A stretch of 11,121 bases of DNA, taken from contig CAVGIU010000052.1 of assembly GCA_963629425.1 (NCBI GenBank), forward strand, positions 1-11,121. The letters are read 5' to 3'. The stretch's first letter is position 1, and the number at the start of each line of letters is the position of its first letter. The translations under genes were made by a program, and so were the position numbers. Below are positions 5,641-11,121 of this stretch, in pieces. Source of the DNA: F23-B02 sp963629425. Its GTDB lineage: Bacteria; Bacillota; Clostridia; Oscillospirales; Oscillospiraceae. The notes under the pieces were generated by a model. That model was not told the DNA's origin and made no database searches. It saw nothing but the letters and a program-made list of their open reading frames with translations.

Positions 5641-5826
5641 ATGGCAGTCCCTAAGGGAAAAGTATCAAGACAGAGACGTGATAAGAGACGTTCGTCTCAT
5701 TGGAAGCTCGAGGCTCCCGGCATCGTAAAGTGCCCCAACTGCGGCGAGTTCAAAATGCCCCACCGTGCGTGCAAGGCATGCGGTATGTACAATGGCCGCA
5801 AGGTTCTCACTGTTGACGAGAAGTAA
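5641..5826 (+). CDS. rpmF: 50S ribosomal protein L32
   Basis: A 61-residue basic protein beginning MAVPKGKVSRQRRDKRRS, the typical bL32 N-terminus. It is followed by a zinc ribbon, CPNC (31-34) and CKAC (44-47), so this is the four-cysteine, zinc-binding form rather than the cysteine-free paralogue. It binds 23S rRNA in the large subunit. AGGAGGTG precedes the ATG at ideal spacing. Length is normal. It is co-transcribed with yceD and followed by a hairpin terminator. Confidence 0.98.
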   Translation: MAVPKGKVSRQRRDKRRSSHWKLEAPGIVKCPNCGEFKMPHRACKACGMYNGRKVLTVDEK

Positions 5827-5837
5827 TTTAAATGCTC

Positions 5838-5874
5838 AAGGAGGAAAGGGTAGCCGTACCCCTTCCTCCTTTTG
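5838..5874 (+). terminator. Rho-independent terminator after rpmF
   Basis: AAGGAGGAA (5838-5846) pairs with TTCCTCCTT (5863-5871). An inner GGGTA/TACCC stem closes a GCCG loop, with one A-C mismatch between the two stems, and the 3' arm runs into TTTTG. It ends 14 to 16 bases before the next start codon, and no new promoter is visible between them, so the downstream genes probably depend on partial read-through or on an internal promoter I cannot see. Confidence 0.85.
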
Positions 5875-5887
5875 CGTATAGTAAGCT

Positions 5888-7261
5888 ATGAAGAATGACG
5901 TTATTTCAAAAATAGATAACGACAGCCCGCTGCTGCACAAGGCACATATAGGCGATGAGATAGTCAGCATAAACGGGAATGTGATCCACGATGTGCTTGA
6001 CTATAAGTATTTCTCCTACGACCCCGTGCTGCACATAACGCTTCGCCGACCCGACGGTTCTGAGCATATCGTGCGTGTGCAGAAGCCCGAGGGGCGCGAT
6101 CTCGGCATTGAATTTGCCGAGTATCTGATGGATAACCCGCGAAGCTGCGCGAATAACTGTGTGTTCTGCTTTATAGATCAGCTTCCCAAGGGCATGCGTA
6201 AAACAATGTATTTTAAGGATGACGATGCGCGCCTGAGCTTTCTGCTGGGTAACTACATCACGCTCACGAACCTCTCCGAGCGCGAGATACAGCGCATAGT
6301 CGACCTGCACATAAGCCCCGTTAATATCTCCGTCCACGCGACCGATCCGGAGCTGCGAATTAAGCTGCTGCACAATAAAAACGCCGGAAAATGCGTCGAT
6401 ATCATGAAAAAGTTCGCATCGGGCGGCATCGTCATGAACTGCCAGATCGTTTGCTGTCCGGGGCTTAACGACGATAAGGCACTCATGCGCACAATGGAGG
6501 ATCTTGCGGCGATGTACCCTGCGGTGCACAGTGTGTCGATAGTCCCCGTAGGGCTGACCAAATACCGTGAGGGTCTGTATCCGCTTATTCCGTTTACGCC
6601 GGAGCACTCGGCGGAGACCATCGATACGGTCACGGCCTTCGGCGACGAGTGTGTGAAAAAATACGGAACGAGGATATTCTTCTGCTCGGACGAGATGTAT
6701 ATCTGCGCTCGCCGCGAGCTTCCCGAGGACGAGTTCTACGAGGAGCACACGCAGCTTGAAAACGGTGTCGGCATGATAAGATTGCTCGAGCGCGAATTTA
6801 AAAGCGCGCTGATGCTGTCGGACGAGCCCGACGGAGTTCCGTTTTCCATAGCCTGCGGAACGTCCGTTGCGCCGTATTTTGAAAAACTTATTTGTACGGC
6901 CGCCGAAAAGTATGGTAATATAAACGGAAGAGTGTACGCCATCCTGAACGACTTTTTCGGCCACAGCATAAATGTTTCGGGCCTTATAACGGGCCGGGAC
7001 CTTATTGATCAGCTCAAAGGAAAAGACCTGGGAGAGCGCCTTTTCGTGTCGCAGAATATGCTGCGCCGCGAGGAGCTTGATTTTCTTGACGATGTCACGC
7101 TTGAGGAAGCGATAGAAGCCCTCGGCGTTCCGATATACCCCATCGAGTCGGACGGATTTGCCCTTTGGGATGCCATGAGCGGCGATAATTTGCCCGAGGT
7201 CAAAATACCGGCCCGATCGCCCGAGCGGCAGCAGTATTATAAGTATAATCAGAACCGATAA
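5888..7261 (+). CDS. PDZ/radical SAM/DUF512 protein
   Basis: A 457-residue protein. Residues 5-50 form a PDZ-like domain (HIGDEIVSINGNVIHDVLDYKYF). Next is a radical SAM type cluster motif, SCANNCVFCFID, with Cys87, Cys91 and Cys94 (Cx3Cx2C). Then comes QLPKGMRKTMYFKDDDARLSFLLGNYITLTN, a signature of the family, and a C-terminal DUF512 region (about 250-450: FFCSDEMY, IACGTSVAP, INGRVYAILNDFFGHSINVSGLITG). The length is that expected for the family. The Cys pattern supports a [4Fe-4S] cluster and S-adenosylmethionine radical chemistry, but the substrate is unknown. The start ATG is bounded upstream by an in-frame TAA six bases away and has no clear Shine-Dalgarno sequence. It is followed after 12 bases by der, whose ribosome binding site overlaps this stop codon. 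Confidence 0.93.
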   Translation: MKNDVISKIDNDSPLLHKAHIGDEIVSINGNVIHDVLDYKYFSYDPVLHITLRRPDGSEHIVRVQKPEGRDLGIEFAEYLMDNPRSCANNCVFCFIDQLPKGMRKTMYFKDDDARLSFLLGNYITLTNLSEREIQRIVDLHISPVNISVHATDPELRIKLLHNKNAGKCVDIMKKFASGGIVMNCQIVCCPGLNDDKALMRTMEDLAAMYPAVHSVSIVPVGLTKYREGLYPLIPFTPEHSAETIDTVTAFGDECVKKYGTRIFFCSDEMYICARRELPEDEFYEEHTQLENGVGMIRLLEREFKSALMLSDEPDGVPFSIACGTSVAPYFEKLICTAAEKYGNINGRVYAILNDFFGHSINVSGLITGRDLIDQLKGKDLGERLFVSQNMLRREELDFLDDVTLEEAIEALGVPIYPIESDGFALWDAMSGDNLPEVKIPARSPERQQYYKYNQNR

Positions 7262-7273
7262 GGAGGTTAAAAT

Positions 7274-8599
7274 ATGTCAAAGCCTCTCATAGCCATAGTC
7301 GGCAGACCGAACGTGGGAAAAAGCATGCTTTTCAATAAGCTGTGCGGCCAGCGCCTGTCCATAGTTGAGGATACGCCGGGCGTCACCCGCGACAGACTGT
7401 ATGCCGAATGCGAATGGCTCGGAAGAAAATTTAATATAGTCGACACCGGCGGTATCGAGCCGACGACTGACAATGAGATACTTCTGTTCATGCGTGAGCA
7501 GGCAAACATCGCGATAAGCTCGGCTGACGTTATCGTTTTGGTGACCGATGTGCGCACAGGCGTTACGGCGGCCGATAAGGACGTCGCCAATATGCTGCTG
7601 CGCTCGAAGAAGCCGACGGTGCTGGCGGTGAATAAAATGGATTCGACCGGTAGGGTAGATCCCGCGATATATGAGTTTTATGAGCTCGGCCTCGGTGATC
7701 CCATAGCCGTCTCGGCCGTTCACGGGCACGGTACCGGCGACCTTCTGGATGAGTGCATGAAGTATTTCCCACCCGAGGAGGAAGACGAGGAGGAAGATGA
7801 CCGCATAAAGGTCGCTGTCATCGGAAAGCCGAATGTCGGTAAGTCCTCGCTTGTAAACCACATCCTCGGCGAGCAGCGCGTCATAGTCAGCAACGTAGCC
7901 GGAACGACGCGCGACGCCGTCGACTCCGAGGTGGATAACAAGTACGGCAAATATGTGTTTATCGACACGGCCGGCATCCGCCGCAAGAGCAGGGTAGACG
8001 AGAGAGTTGAGAAATTTTCCGTCATGCGCGCGCAGATGGCGATAGAGCGTGCAGATGTATGCATTATCATGATCGATGCGCGCGAGGGCGTCACCGAGCA
8101 GGACACGAAAATAGCGGGTCTTGCGCACGAAGCGGGCAAGGCGAGTATCATTGTCGTGAATAAATGGGATCTTGTCGAGAAAGAGACCGGAACCATGGAG
8201 AAAATGCGCAAGGCCGTTATGCGCGACCTGAGCTTTATGAGTTACGCGCCGGTGCTGTTTATCTCCGCCAAGACCGGCCAGCGCACCGACAGAATATTTG
8301 AACTTGTCAACTTCGTTAATGATCAGAGCAACATGCGCATAACCACCGGCATGCTCAACGACGTGCTTGCCGACGCACAGGCGCGCGTCCAGCCGCCCAC
8401 GGATAAGGGCAGAAGGCTCAAAATATACTACATGACACAGACCGGCATCAAGCCGCCCAACTTCGTTGTTTTCTGCAACAGCCGCGAGCTGTTCCACTTC
8501 TCGTATCAGCGCTATATAGAAAACCAGATACGCGCCGTGTTCGGGCTCGAGGGCACGCCGATACGCATGGTCATACGTCAGAAGGGGGATAAGCAATGA
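7274..8599 (+). CDS. der: Ribosome biogenesis GTPase Der (EngA)
   Basis: A 441-residue protein with the unmistakable tandem GTPase layout. The first G domain has GRPNVGKS (10-17), DTPGVTRD (33-40), DTGG (57-60) and NKMD (120-123). The second has GKPNVGKS (184-191), GTTRD (210-214), DTAG (231-234), NKWD (296-299) and SAKTG (331-335). An acidic linker (EEEDEEEDD, about 168-176) joins them, and a KH-like domain forms the end (about 355-441). Der binds the 50S subunit and is essential for its late assembly. The residue after the first P-loop serine is Met, where Thr is usual; Ser17 and Lys16 are intact. AAGGAGG precedes the ATG. It overlaps the PlsY-like gene by four bases (ATGA), so the pair is translationally coupled. 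Confidence 0.99.
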   Translation: MSKPLIAIVGRPNVGKSMLFNKLCGQRLSIVEDTPGVTRDRLYAECEWLGRKFNIVDTGGIEPTTDNEILLFMREQANIAISSADVIVLVTDVRTGVTAADKDVANMLLRSKKPTVLAVNKMDSTGRVDPAIYEFYELGLGDPIAVSAVHGHGTGDLLDECMKYFPPEEEDEEEDDRIKVAVIGKPNVGKSSLVNHILGEQRVIVSNVAGTTRDAVDSEVDNKYGKYVFIDTAGIRRKSRVDERVEKFSVMRAQMAIERADVCIIMIDAREGVTEQDTKIAGLAHEAGKASIIVVNKWDLVEKETGTMEKMRKAVMRDLSFMSYAPVLFISAKTGQRTDRIFELVNFVNDQSNMRITTGMLNDVLADAQARVQPPTDKGRRLKIYYMTQTGIKPPNFVVFCNSRELFHFSYQRYIENQIRAVFGLEGTPIRMVIRQKGDKQ

Positions 8600-9252
8600 C
8601 TCCCATACTGCTTGCAGTTACGGCCTTGATCGCGTATTCCTTCGGCAGCCTCAGCACTCCGATACTGTCCTCGCATATTTATTTTCACGAGAATATTCTC
8701 AACTACAGCCGTGATAATGCCGGAATAACGCGTTTTTTAAAGCGCCACGGCTGGAAGGGCGTCGGTGTCATCGTACTCATCGAGGCGCTGAAGGTCATAA
8801 TACCCGTGCTGCTGGGCAGCCTTTTGCTGCTCATCGTCGACCAGTCATCTGTCGGCAGCGCATTTGCGCTGTTCTGCGTCGTGCTGGGCACGAATTTCCC
8901 GATACTGTATCGCTTCCATGGAGAGCACAGCCTGCTCGCAGTGGCAATAGGTACGTTTTTCGTCAGCGGCGAGGTTGCCTTTGCCGGTATCATTGTGTTT
9001 GCGGTGATGTATCTTGTAAGTCGCTATATTTCGCTCTCGTCGCTCTTGGCGATGGCTGTAATGTGCCTCGTTTCCGTCATGAGTGTTGATGACACGATCG
9101 TCAGAAACATATACCTGCTCACGGGGCTGCTCGTCCTCATCGAATACCGAGGAAACCTTTCGCGTCTTATAAAACATAAGGAGAAAAAGTTTCGCTATAA
9201 AGAGGATGTCACCTATATGTTCGACGATGATTACGGCAGCGGACAGAATTAA
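8596..9252 (+). CDS. PlsY-family membrane protein (acyl-phosphate:glycerol-3-phosphate acyltransferase-like), degenerate motifs
   Basis: A 218-residue multi-span membrane protein (hydrophobic segments at about 1-20, 55-80, 88-106, 113-140, 147-163 and 169-183). Its place directly after der, its length and its landmarks identify the PlsY family: YSFGS near the N-terminus, GxxFPxxxxFxG (98-109) and YRGNLSRL (184-191). PlsY transfers acyl groups from acyl-phosphate to glycerol-3-phosphate, the first step of phospholipid synthesis. Here the three catalytic motifs are altered. GSGNxGATN reads SRDNAGITR (38-46), FKGGKG reads FHGEHS (107-112, catalytic Lys lost), and the HRxNIxRLxxGxE motif reads YRGNLSRLIKHKE. 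The protein may be inactive, altered in substrate, or a regulatory paralogue; a conventional plsY elsewhere is expected. GGGGGAT lies upstream of its ATG. The family call is fairly sure, activity doubtful. Confidence 0.8.
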   Translation: MTPILLAVTALIAYSFGSLSTPILSSHIYFHENILNYSRDNAGITRFLKRHGWKGVGVIVLIEALKVIIPVLLGSLLLLIVDQSSVGSAFALFCVVLGTNFPILYRFHGEHSLLAVAIGTFFVSGEVAFAGIIVFAVMYLVSRYISLSSLLAMAVMCLVSVMSVDDTIVRNIYLLTGLLVLIEYRGNLSRLIKHKEKKFRYKEDVTYMFDDDYGSGQN

Positions 9253-9265
9253 TTTAAATTTGCAG

Positions 9266-9294
9266 TTGACAAGTTGCGCATGGTCTGCTAAAAT
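9266..9294 (+). promoter_or_regulatory. Promoter of the tRNA-Ala unit
   Basis: TTGACA (9266-9271), a 17-base spacer and TAAAAT (9289-9294). The predicted start near 9301 lies seven bases before the truncated tRNA copy and about 124 bases before the intact tRNA-Ala. Box sequences match the tRNA-Leu promoter at the other end of the window. Confidence 0.88.
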
Positions 9295-9307
9295 AACCAA
9301 TGCGCAC

Positions 9308-9332
9308 GGGGGTATAGCTCAGCTGGGAGAGC
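9308..9332 (+). pseudogene. Truncated duplicate of the tRNA-Ala 5' end
   Basis: These 25 bases are identical to the first 25 bases of the intact tRNA-Ala at 9425-9449, and the copies are offset by 117 bases. They comprise exactly the acceptor 5' strand (7), the two linker bases and the full D-arm (4+8+4). After that the sequence departs completely: no anticodon arm, T-arm or 3' acceptor strand follows. The copy cannot be a tRNA by itself, yet it lies within the predicted transcript. Confidence 0.88.
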
Positions 9333-9387
9333 AAGTCACCAGTAAAGCAACCCGCAATCGCAACGCGGCATCTAAAAAGTTAATATC

Positions 9388-9418
9388 CCGGAAGTCCAGT
9401 AAAATCAAGGGCTTCCGG
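9388..9418 (+). repeat. Stem-loop between the tRNA-Ala fragment and intact gene
   Basis: CCGGAAGTCC (9388-9397) pairs with GGGCTTCCGG (9409-9418) as a ten-pair stem with one G-U pair and an 11-base A-rich loop. It is not followed by a T-tract, so it is unlikely to terminate transcription before the tRNA six bases on. It may mark the end of an inserted segment or present a structure for RNA processing. Confidence 0.65.
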
Positions 9419-9424
9419 TTCCAT

Positions 9425-9500
<76 letters not shown>

Positions 9501-9509
9501 ACGCAAGAT

Positions 9510-9557
9510 AATCCGAACCTTAGACCAATCGGTCAGAGGCTCGGATTTCTTGCTTTT
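9510..9557 (+). terminator. Terminator of the tRNA-Ala unit
   Basis: A long hairpin begins ten bases after the tRNA. Outer arms AATCCGA (9510-9516) and TCGGATT (9541-9547) extend through CCT/AGG to an inner GACC/GGTC stem with an AATC loop. It is followed by TCTTGCTTTTT. Confidence 0.85.
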
Positions 9558-9587
9558 TGAGGATGAGAATATTGCATTATGAGCTCA

Positions 9588-9621
9588 CAAGGGTGTCGTG
9601 TTTCGCGACACCCTTGTTTTT
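9588..9621 (+). terminator. Second strong terminator hairpin
   Basis: CAAGGGTGTCG (9588-9598) and CGACACCCTTG (9606-9616) pair perfectly, with two more inner pairs around a TTT loop, followed by TTTTT (9617-9621). It is a textbook plus-strand terminator, about 30 bases beyond the first one. No gene lies between the two, so it is either a back-up or belongs to a structured element of its own. Confidence 0.82.
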
Positions 9622-9860
9622 GCAGCTTGCGTCAGATAAATCCCTTATGTGATCGATAAAATCAGCCACTGATGCAGCTAACTTGAGGTTGAAACGGACA
9701 CTTGTCCCGTGATTTGAACAAGATAACGGATACGAAATGAGGCGCTCATTCTGTGAGCACCTCATTAGCTGCCATATAATATTTATGTCAGATTGTCTTG
9801 TGCCTTCAGCGTTCCTTCCGGAGGCTGCGCATGCCACCGTTTTACCGGCTGATGATTATT
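9622..9860. other. Gene-free spacer with hairpins
   Basis: No convincing gene lies here. Two hairpins are visible. One is small: CGGAC (9695-9699) with GTCC (9704-9707). The other is larger: AATGAGG (9736-9742) with CCTCATT (9760-9766), plus inner GCTCA/TGAGC. The larger one may end transcription from the STAS-kinase gene at 9861, but it has no good T-tract on either strand. A minus-strand frame of 62 codons from ATG 9765 to a stop at 9577 crosses the hairpins and has no ribosome binding site. Together with the hairpin at 9588 the block could be a structured RNA or a dispersed palindromic element. Confidence 0.5.
9736..9766. repeat. Inverted repeat (hairpin) in the spacer
   Basis: The outer seven-base arms AATGAGG and CCTCATT, with inner five-base arms GCTCA (9744-9748) and TGAGC (9754-9758), make a near-perfect 12-pair stem with one C-A mismatch and a five-base loop. 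Neither strand shows the T-run expected of an intrinsic terminator. Confidence 0.7.
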
Positions 9861-11036
9861 TCAGAACGTCAGCTCGTCTACGGTCGGAATCAGGCGGATA
9901 AGCTGTTTGCGGTAATGCTCAATATTGTTCTCGCGATTTGGCTCGTTGCGGCGTATCGTGCGGCGCAGCAGACGCATATATCCGACAATTCTCGCTTTGG
10001 TATCCACCTCGTTAAGTCTTGCCTCGTCCTCGGTCTCGAGATACATGGCAAGCGTTCTGCGCCAAAATTCAGCGGCAAGCTCGGAGGAAAAGCCGAGAAA
10101 GTCCTGTACCGAGTCTTGGTTAATCTCAGGGAAGCCGATAAACGCGTTGGCCATGGAGCCAAGTTCAAATATAGGGTGCCCCATGCAGAGCGTGTCCATA
10201 TCAATAAGCAACGCCTCACCATCGCGCACCATAATATTATTGGGGTGGAAATCACCGTGCATCATGGTATGCCGCTCGGGCACGGACTGCACCATTTCGT
10301 ACAGCTTATCGCCAAGACCGTCCGGCAGATGCTCACGGTCAAATTCCGCCCAGCTGAGCGCCACCTGCTTCATATCCGGTATCTCACCGGGACTCAGCTC
10401 GGTCGAATGAATCTGCCTGAGTATGTCAATATAGTACTTGAGCGGCAGATCAAGACGCTCCGGGTTGTCCCTTATAAGACGAGACAGAGGAACTGCCTCC
10501 AAAAGCTCCATGACCGTGCCGTAACACTCCCCGATGCGCACAACATCATAGGGGATGGCAGTATTTATACCGAGCACCAGCGCCTTGCGTGCCAACTCGC
10601 GCTCGCGCTGGATCTCCGGGAGTGCATCGGGGTTGAAGTAGACTTTGATGATGGTCTCCTCGTCATAGCGGTAGACTGCACCATTCGCGCCTTTGCCGAT
10701 GAGCTCGCAGCCGTCGACAGACAGTCGGCGATATGCTTTTTTGACCGTCATCATTTCGGTGAAACCGGTCATGTCCAAAATATCGTATACCTCAGGCGAG
10801 ACATTTATCACCTCAAGACCCGGTTTTGCCTTGCGCAGGCGCAAAAGTATGCGCAGTCCGGCGCTCGATATATACTCCAGCTTTTCGACATTCAGAACGA
10901 CGGAGGCTTCCGGTGCGGCGGCACATGCGGCTAAAAGCTGTTTTTCCGTTTCTGCTGCATTTGATGCGTCCACTCGGCCGCACAGGCAGGCGGTCAGGGT
11001 TCCGTTTTCTATGTTGTATGTAAGCACTTGTGCCAT
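9861..11036 (-). CDS. STAS domain fused to phosphotransferase (APH-type) kinase domain
   Basis: A 391-residue cytoplasmic protein. Residues 1-105 are a STAS (anti-sigma-factor antagonist) domain: GRVDASNAAE, VVLNVEKLEYISSAGLRILL with Ser58 at the usual phosphorylation site, and a typical C-terminal helix. Residues 106-391 are a kinase-like domain of the aminoglycoside phosphotransferase superfamily. It has a glycine loop GKGANGAVY (114-122), an invariant-type Lys131 (IIKVY), the catalytic loop HGDFHPNNIM (260-269, Asp262, Asn267) and the metal-binding LIDMD (277-281, Asp279). All catalytic residues look intact. It resembles the paralogous kinase family first described from Fibrobacter (TIGR02172). 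It is probably not an antibiotic-resistance enzyme. The ATG follows GGAGG at good spacing, and that site overlaps the end of the upstream gene, so the two are co-translated. The substrate is unknown. Confidence 0.9.
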   Translation of the reverse strand: MAQVLTYNIENGTLTACLCGRVDASNAAETEKQLLAACAAAPEASVVLNVEKLEYISSAGLRILLRLRKAKPGLEVINVSPEVYDILDMTGFTEMMTVKKAYRRLSVDGCELIGKGANGAVYRYDEETIIKVYFNPDALPEIQRERELARKALVLGINTAIPYDVVRIGECYGTVMELLEAVPLSRLIRDNPERLDLPLKYYIDILRQIHSTELSPGEIPDMKQVALSWAEFDREHLPDGLGDKLYEMVQSVPERHTMMHGDFHPNNIMVRDGEALLIDMDTLCMGHPIFELGSMANAFIGFPEINQDSVQDFLGFSSELAAEFWRRTLAMYLETEDEARLNEVDTKARIVGYMRLLRRTIRRNEPNRENNIEHYRKQLIRLIPTVDELTF

Positions 11037-11038
11037 AT

Positions 11039-11121
11039 TTATACCTCCGCAAATATTGTCCGTATCAGTCCGTCAAATTCCTGCCACGCCGCCGTGTCGG
11101 AAAGCTCCCGTATGCTCTCGG
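11039..11121 (-). CDS. C-terminal end of an unidentified protein (partial)
   Basis: Only the last 27 or so codons lie in the window, ending ELSDTAAWQEFDGLIRTIFAEV and TAA (11041-11039). The stop codon is two bases before the ATG of the STAS-kinase gene, and the shared GGAGGTATAA region makes the two genes a coupled pair. The fragment is too short to name. Given the neighbour, a partner-switching protein is conceivable, but nothing in the residues shows it. Confidence 0.6.
   Translation of the reverse strand, partial: ESIRELSDTAAWQEFDGLIRTIFAEV

Noticed and set aside
5906..6964. 352-codon minus-strand frame opposite the radical SAM gene
   Set aside because: Antisense shadow of a clear radical SAM protein; Arg/His/Val-rich composition without domains or a start site.
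7277..8596. 439-codon open frame on the minus strand opposite der
   Set aside because: It mirrors der, whose GTPase motifs are certain; the frame has no ribosome binding site, and long antisense frames are expected from GC-rich codon bias.
9308..9424. Possible second tRNA gene upstream of tRNA-Ala
   Set aside because: Only the acceptor 5' strand and D-arm are present; no anticodon arm, T-arm or 3' acceptor follows.
9798..10934. 378-codon plus-strand frame opposite the STAS-kinase gene
   Set aside because: The opposite strand encodes intact STAS and kinase motifs; this frame lacks any recognisable domain or ribosome binding site.
9861..11036. Aminoglycoside resistance gene
   Set aside because: Only the kinase fold is shared; the N-terminal STAS domain and lack of resistance-gene context argue for a cellular regulatory or metabolic kinase.

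Overview
This window looks like chromosomal DNA of a moderately GC-rich Clostridia member, probably an Oscillospiraceae/Ruminococcaceae-type gut Firmicute. The reasons are a four-cysteine L32 protein encoded after a YceD (DUF177) gene, a PDZ/radical SAM/DUF512 protein followed by der and a PlsY-family gene, DUF5685 and PepSY proteins, strong Shine-Dalgarno sequences and consensus sigma-A-type promoters. This placement is inferred from family knowledge and has not been checked against a database. No phage, plasmid, insertion sequence or CRISPR array is visible.

Layout. 29-114: tRNA-Leu(UAA) on the minus strand with its own promoter. 212-1261: a P-loop ATPase of the PRK06851 type, starting at TTG. 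1315-3194: three tightly packed minus-strand genes (two-TM zinc-ribbon protein, DUF5685 protein, J-domain protein with a cysteine-rich tail). They lie downstream of a YD-repeat lipoprotein gene (3282-4142) that has its own promoter. 4207-4611: a gene-poor stretch with only small doubtful reading frames, closed by a perfect bidirectional hairpin. 4641-4946: a PepSY protein, divergent from the yceD-rpmF operon (5105-5826). 5888-9252: PDZ/radical SAM/DUF512 protein, Der GTPase and a PlsY-like membrane protein in one run. 9266-9557: a tRNA-Ala(GGC) unit whose promoter first transcribes a duplicated 5' piece of the tRNA. 9588-9860: gene-free, hairpin-rich spacer. 9861-11121: a STAS domain fused to a phosphotransferase-type kinase domain, coupled to the tail of another minus-strand gene.

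How the genes fit together. yceD-rpmF, der and the PlsY-like gene form a ribosome-assembly and membrane-lipid housekeeping block. The minus-strand set at 1315-4142 combines cell-surface or membrane proteins with a J-protein and a helical DUF5685 protein. Its order and coupling suggest one functional unit, but its task is unknown.

Most interesting points: (1) an exact duplication of the acceptor 5' strand plus D-arm of tRNA-Ala between its promoter and the intact gene; (2) the PlsY-like protein has lost residues from all three catalytic motifs; (3) a J-protein ending in ten cysteines within 26 residues, resembling the layout of eukaryotic cysteine-string proteins; (4) DUF5685 carries two DxxxD motifs reminiscent of isoprenoid synthases; (5) the STAS-kinase fusion; (6) the ATPase is an internal duplication whose second P-loop has decayed. 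No complete new defence or mobile system could be supported.
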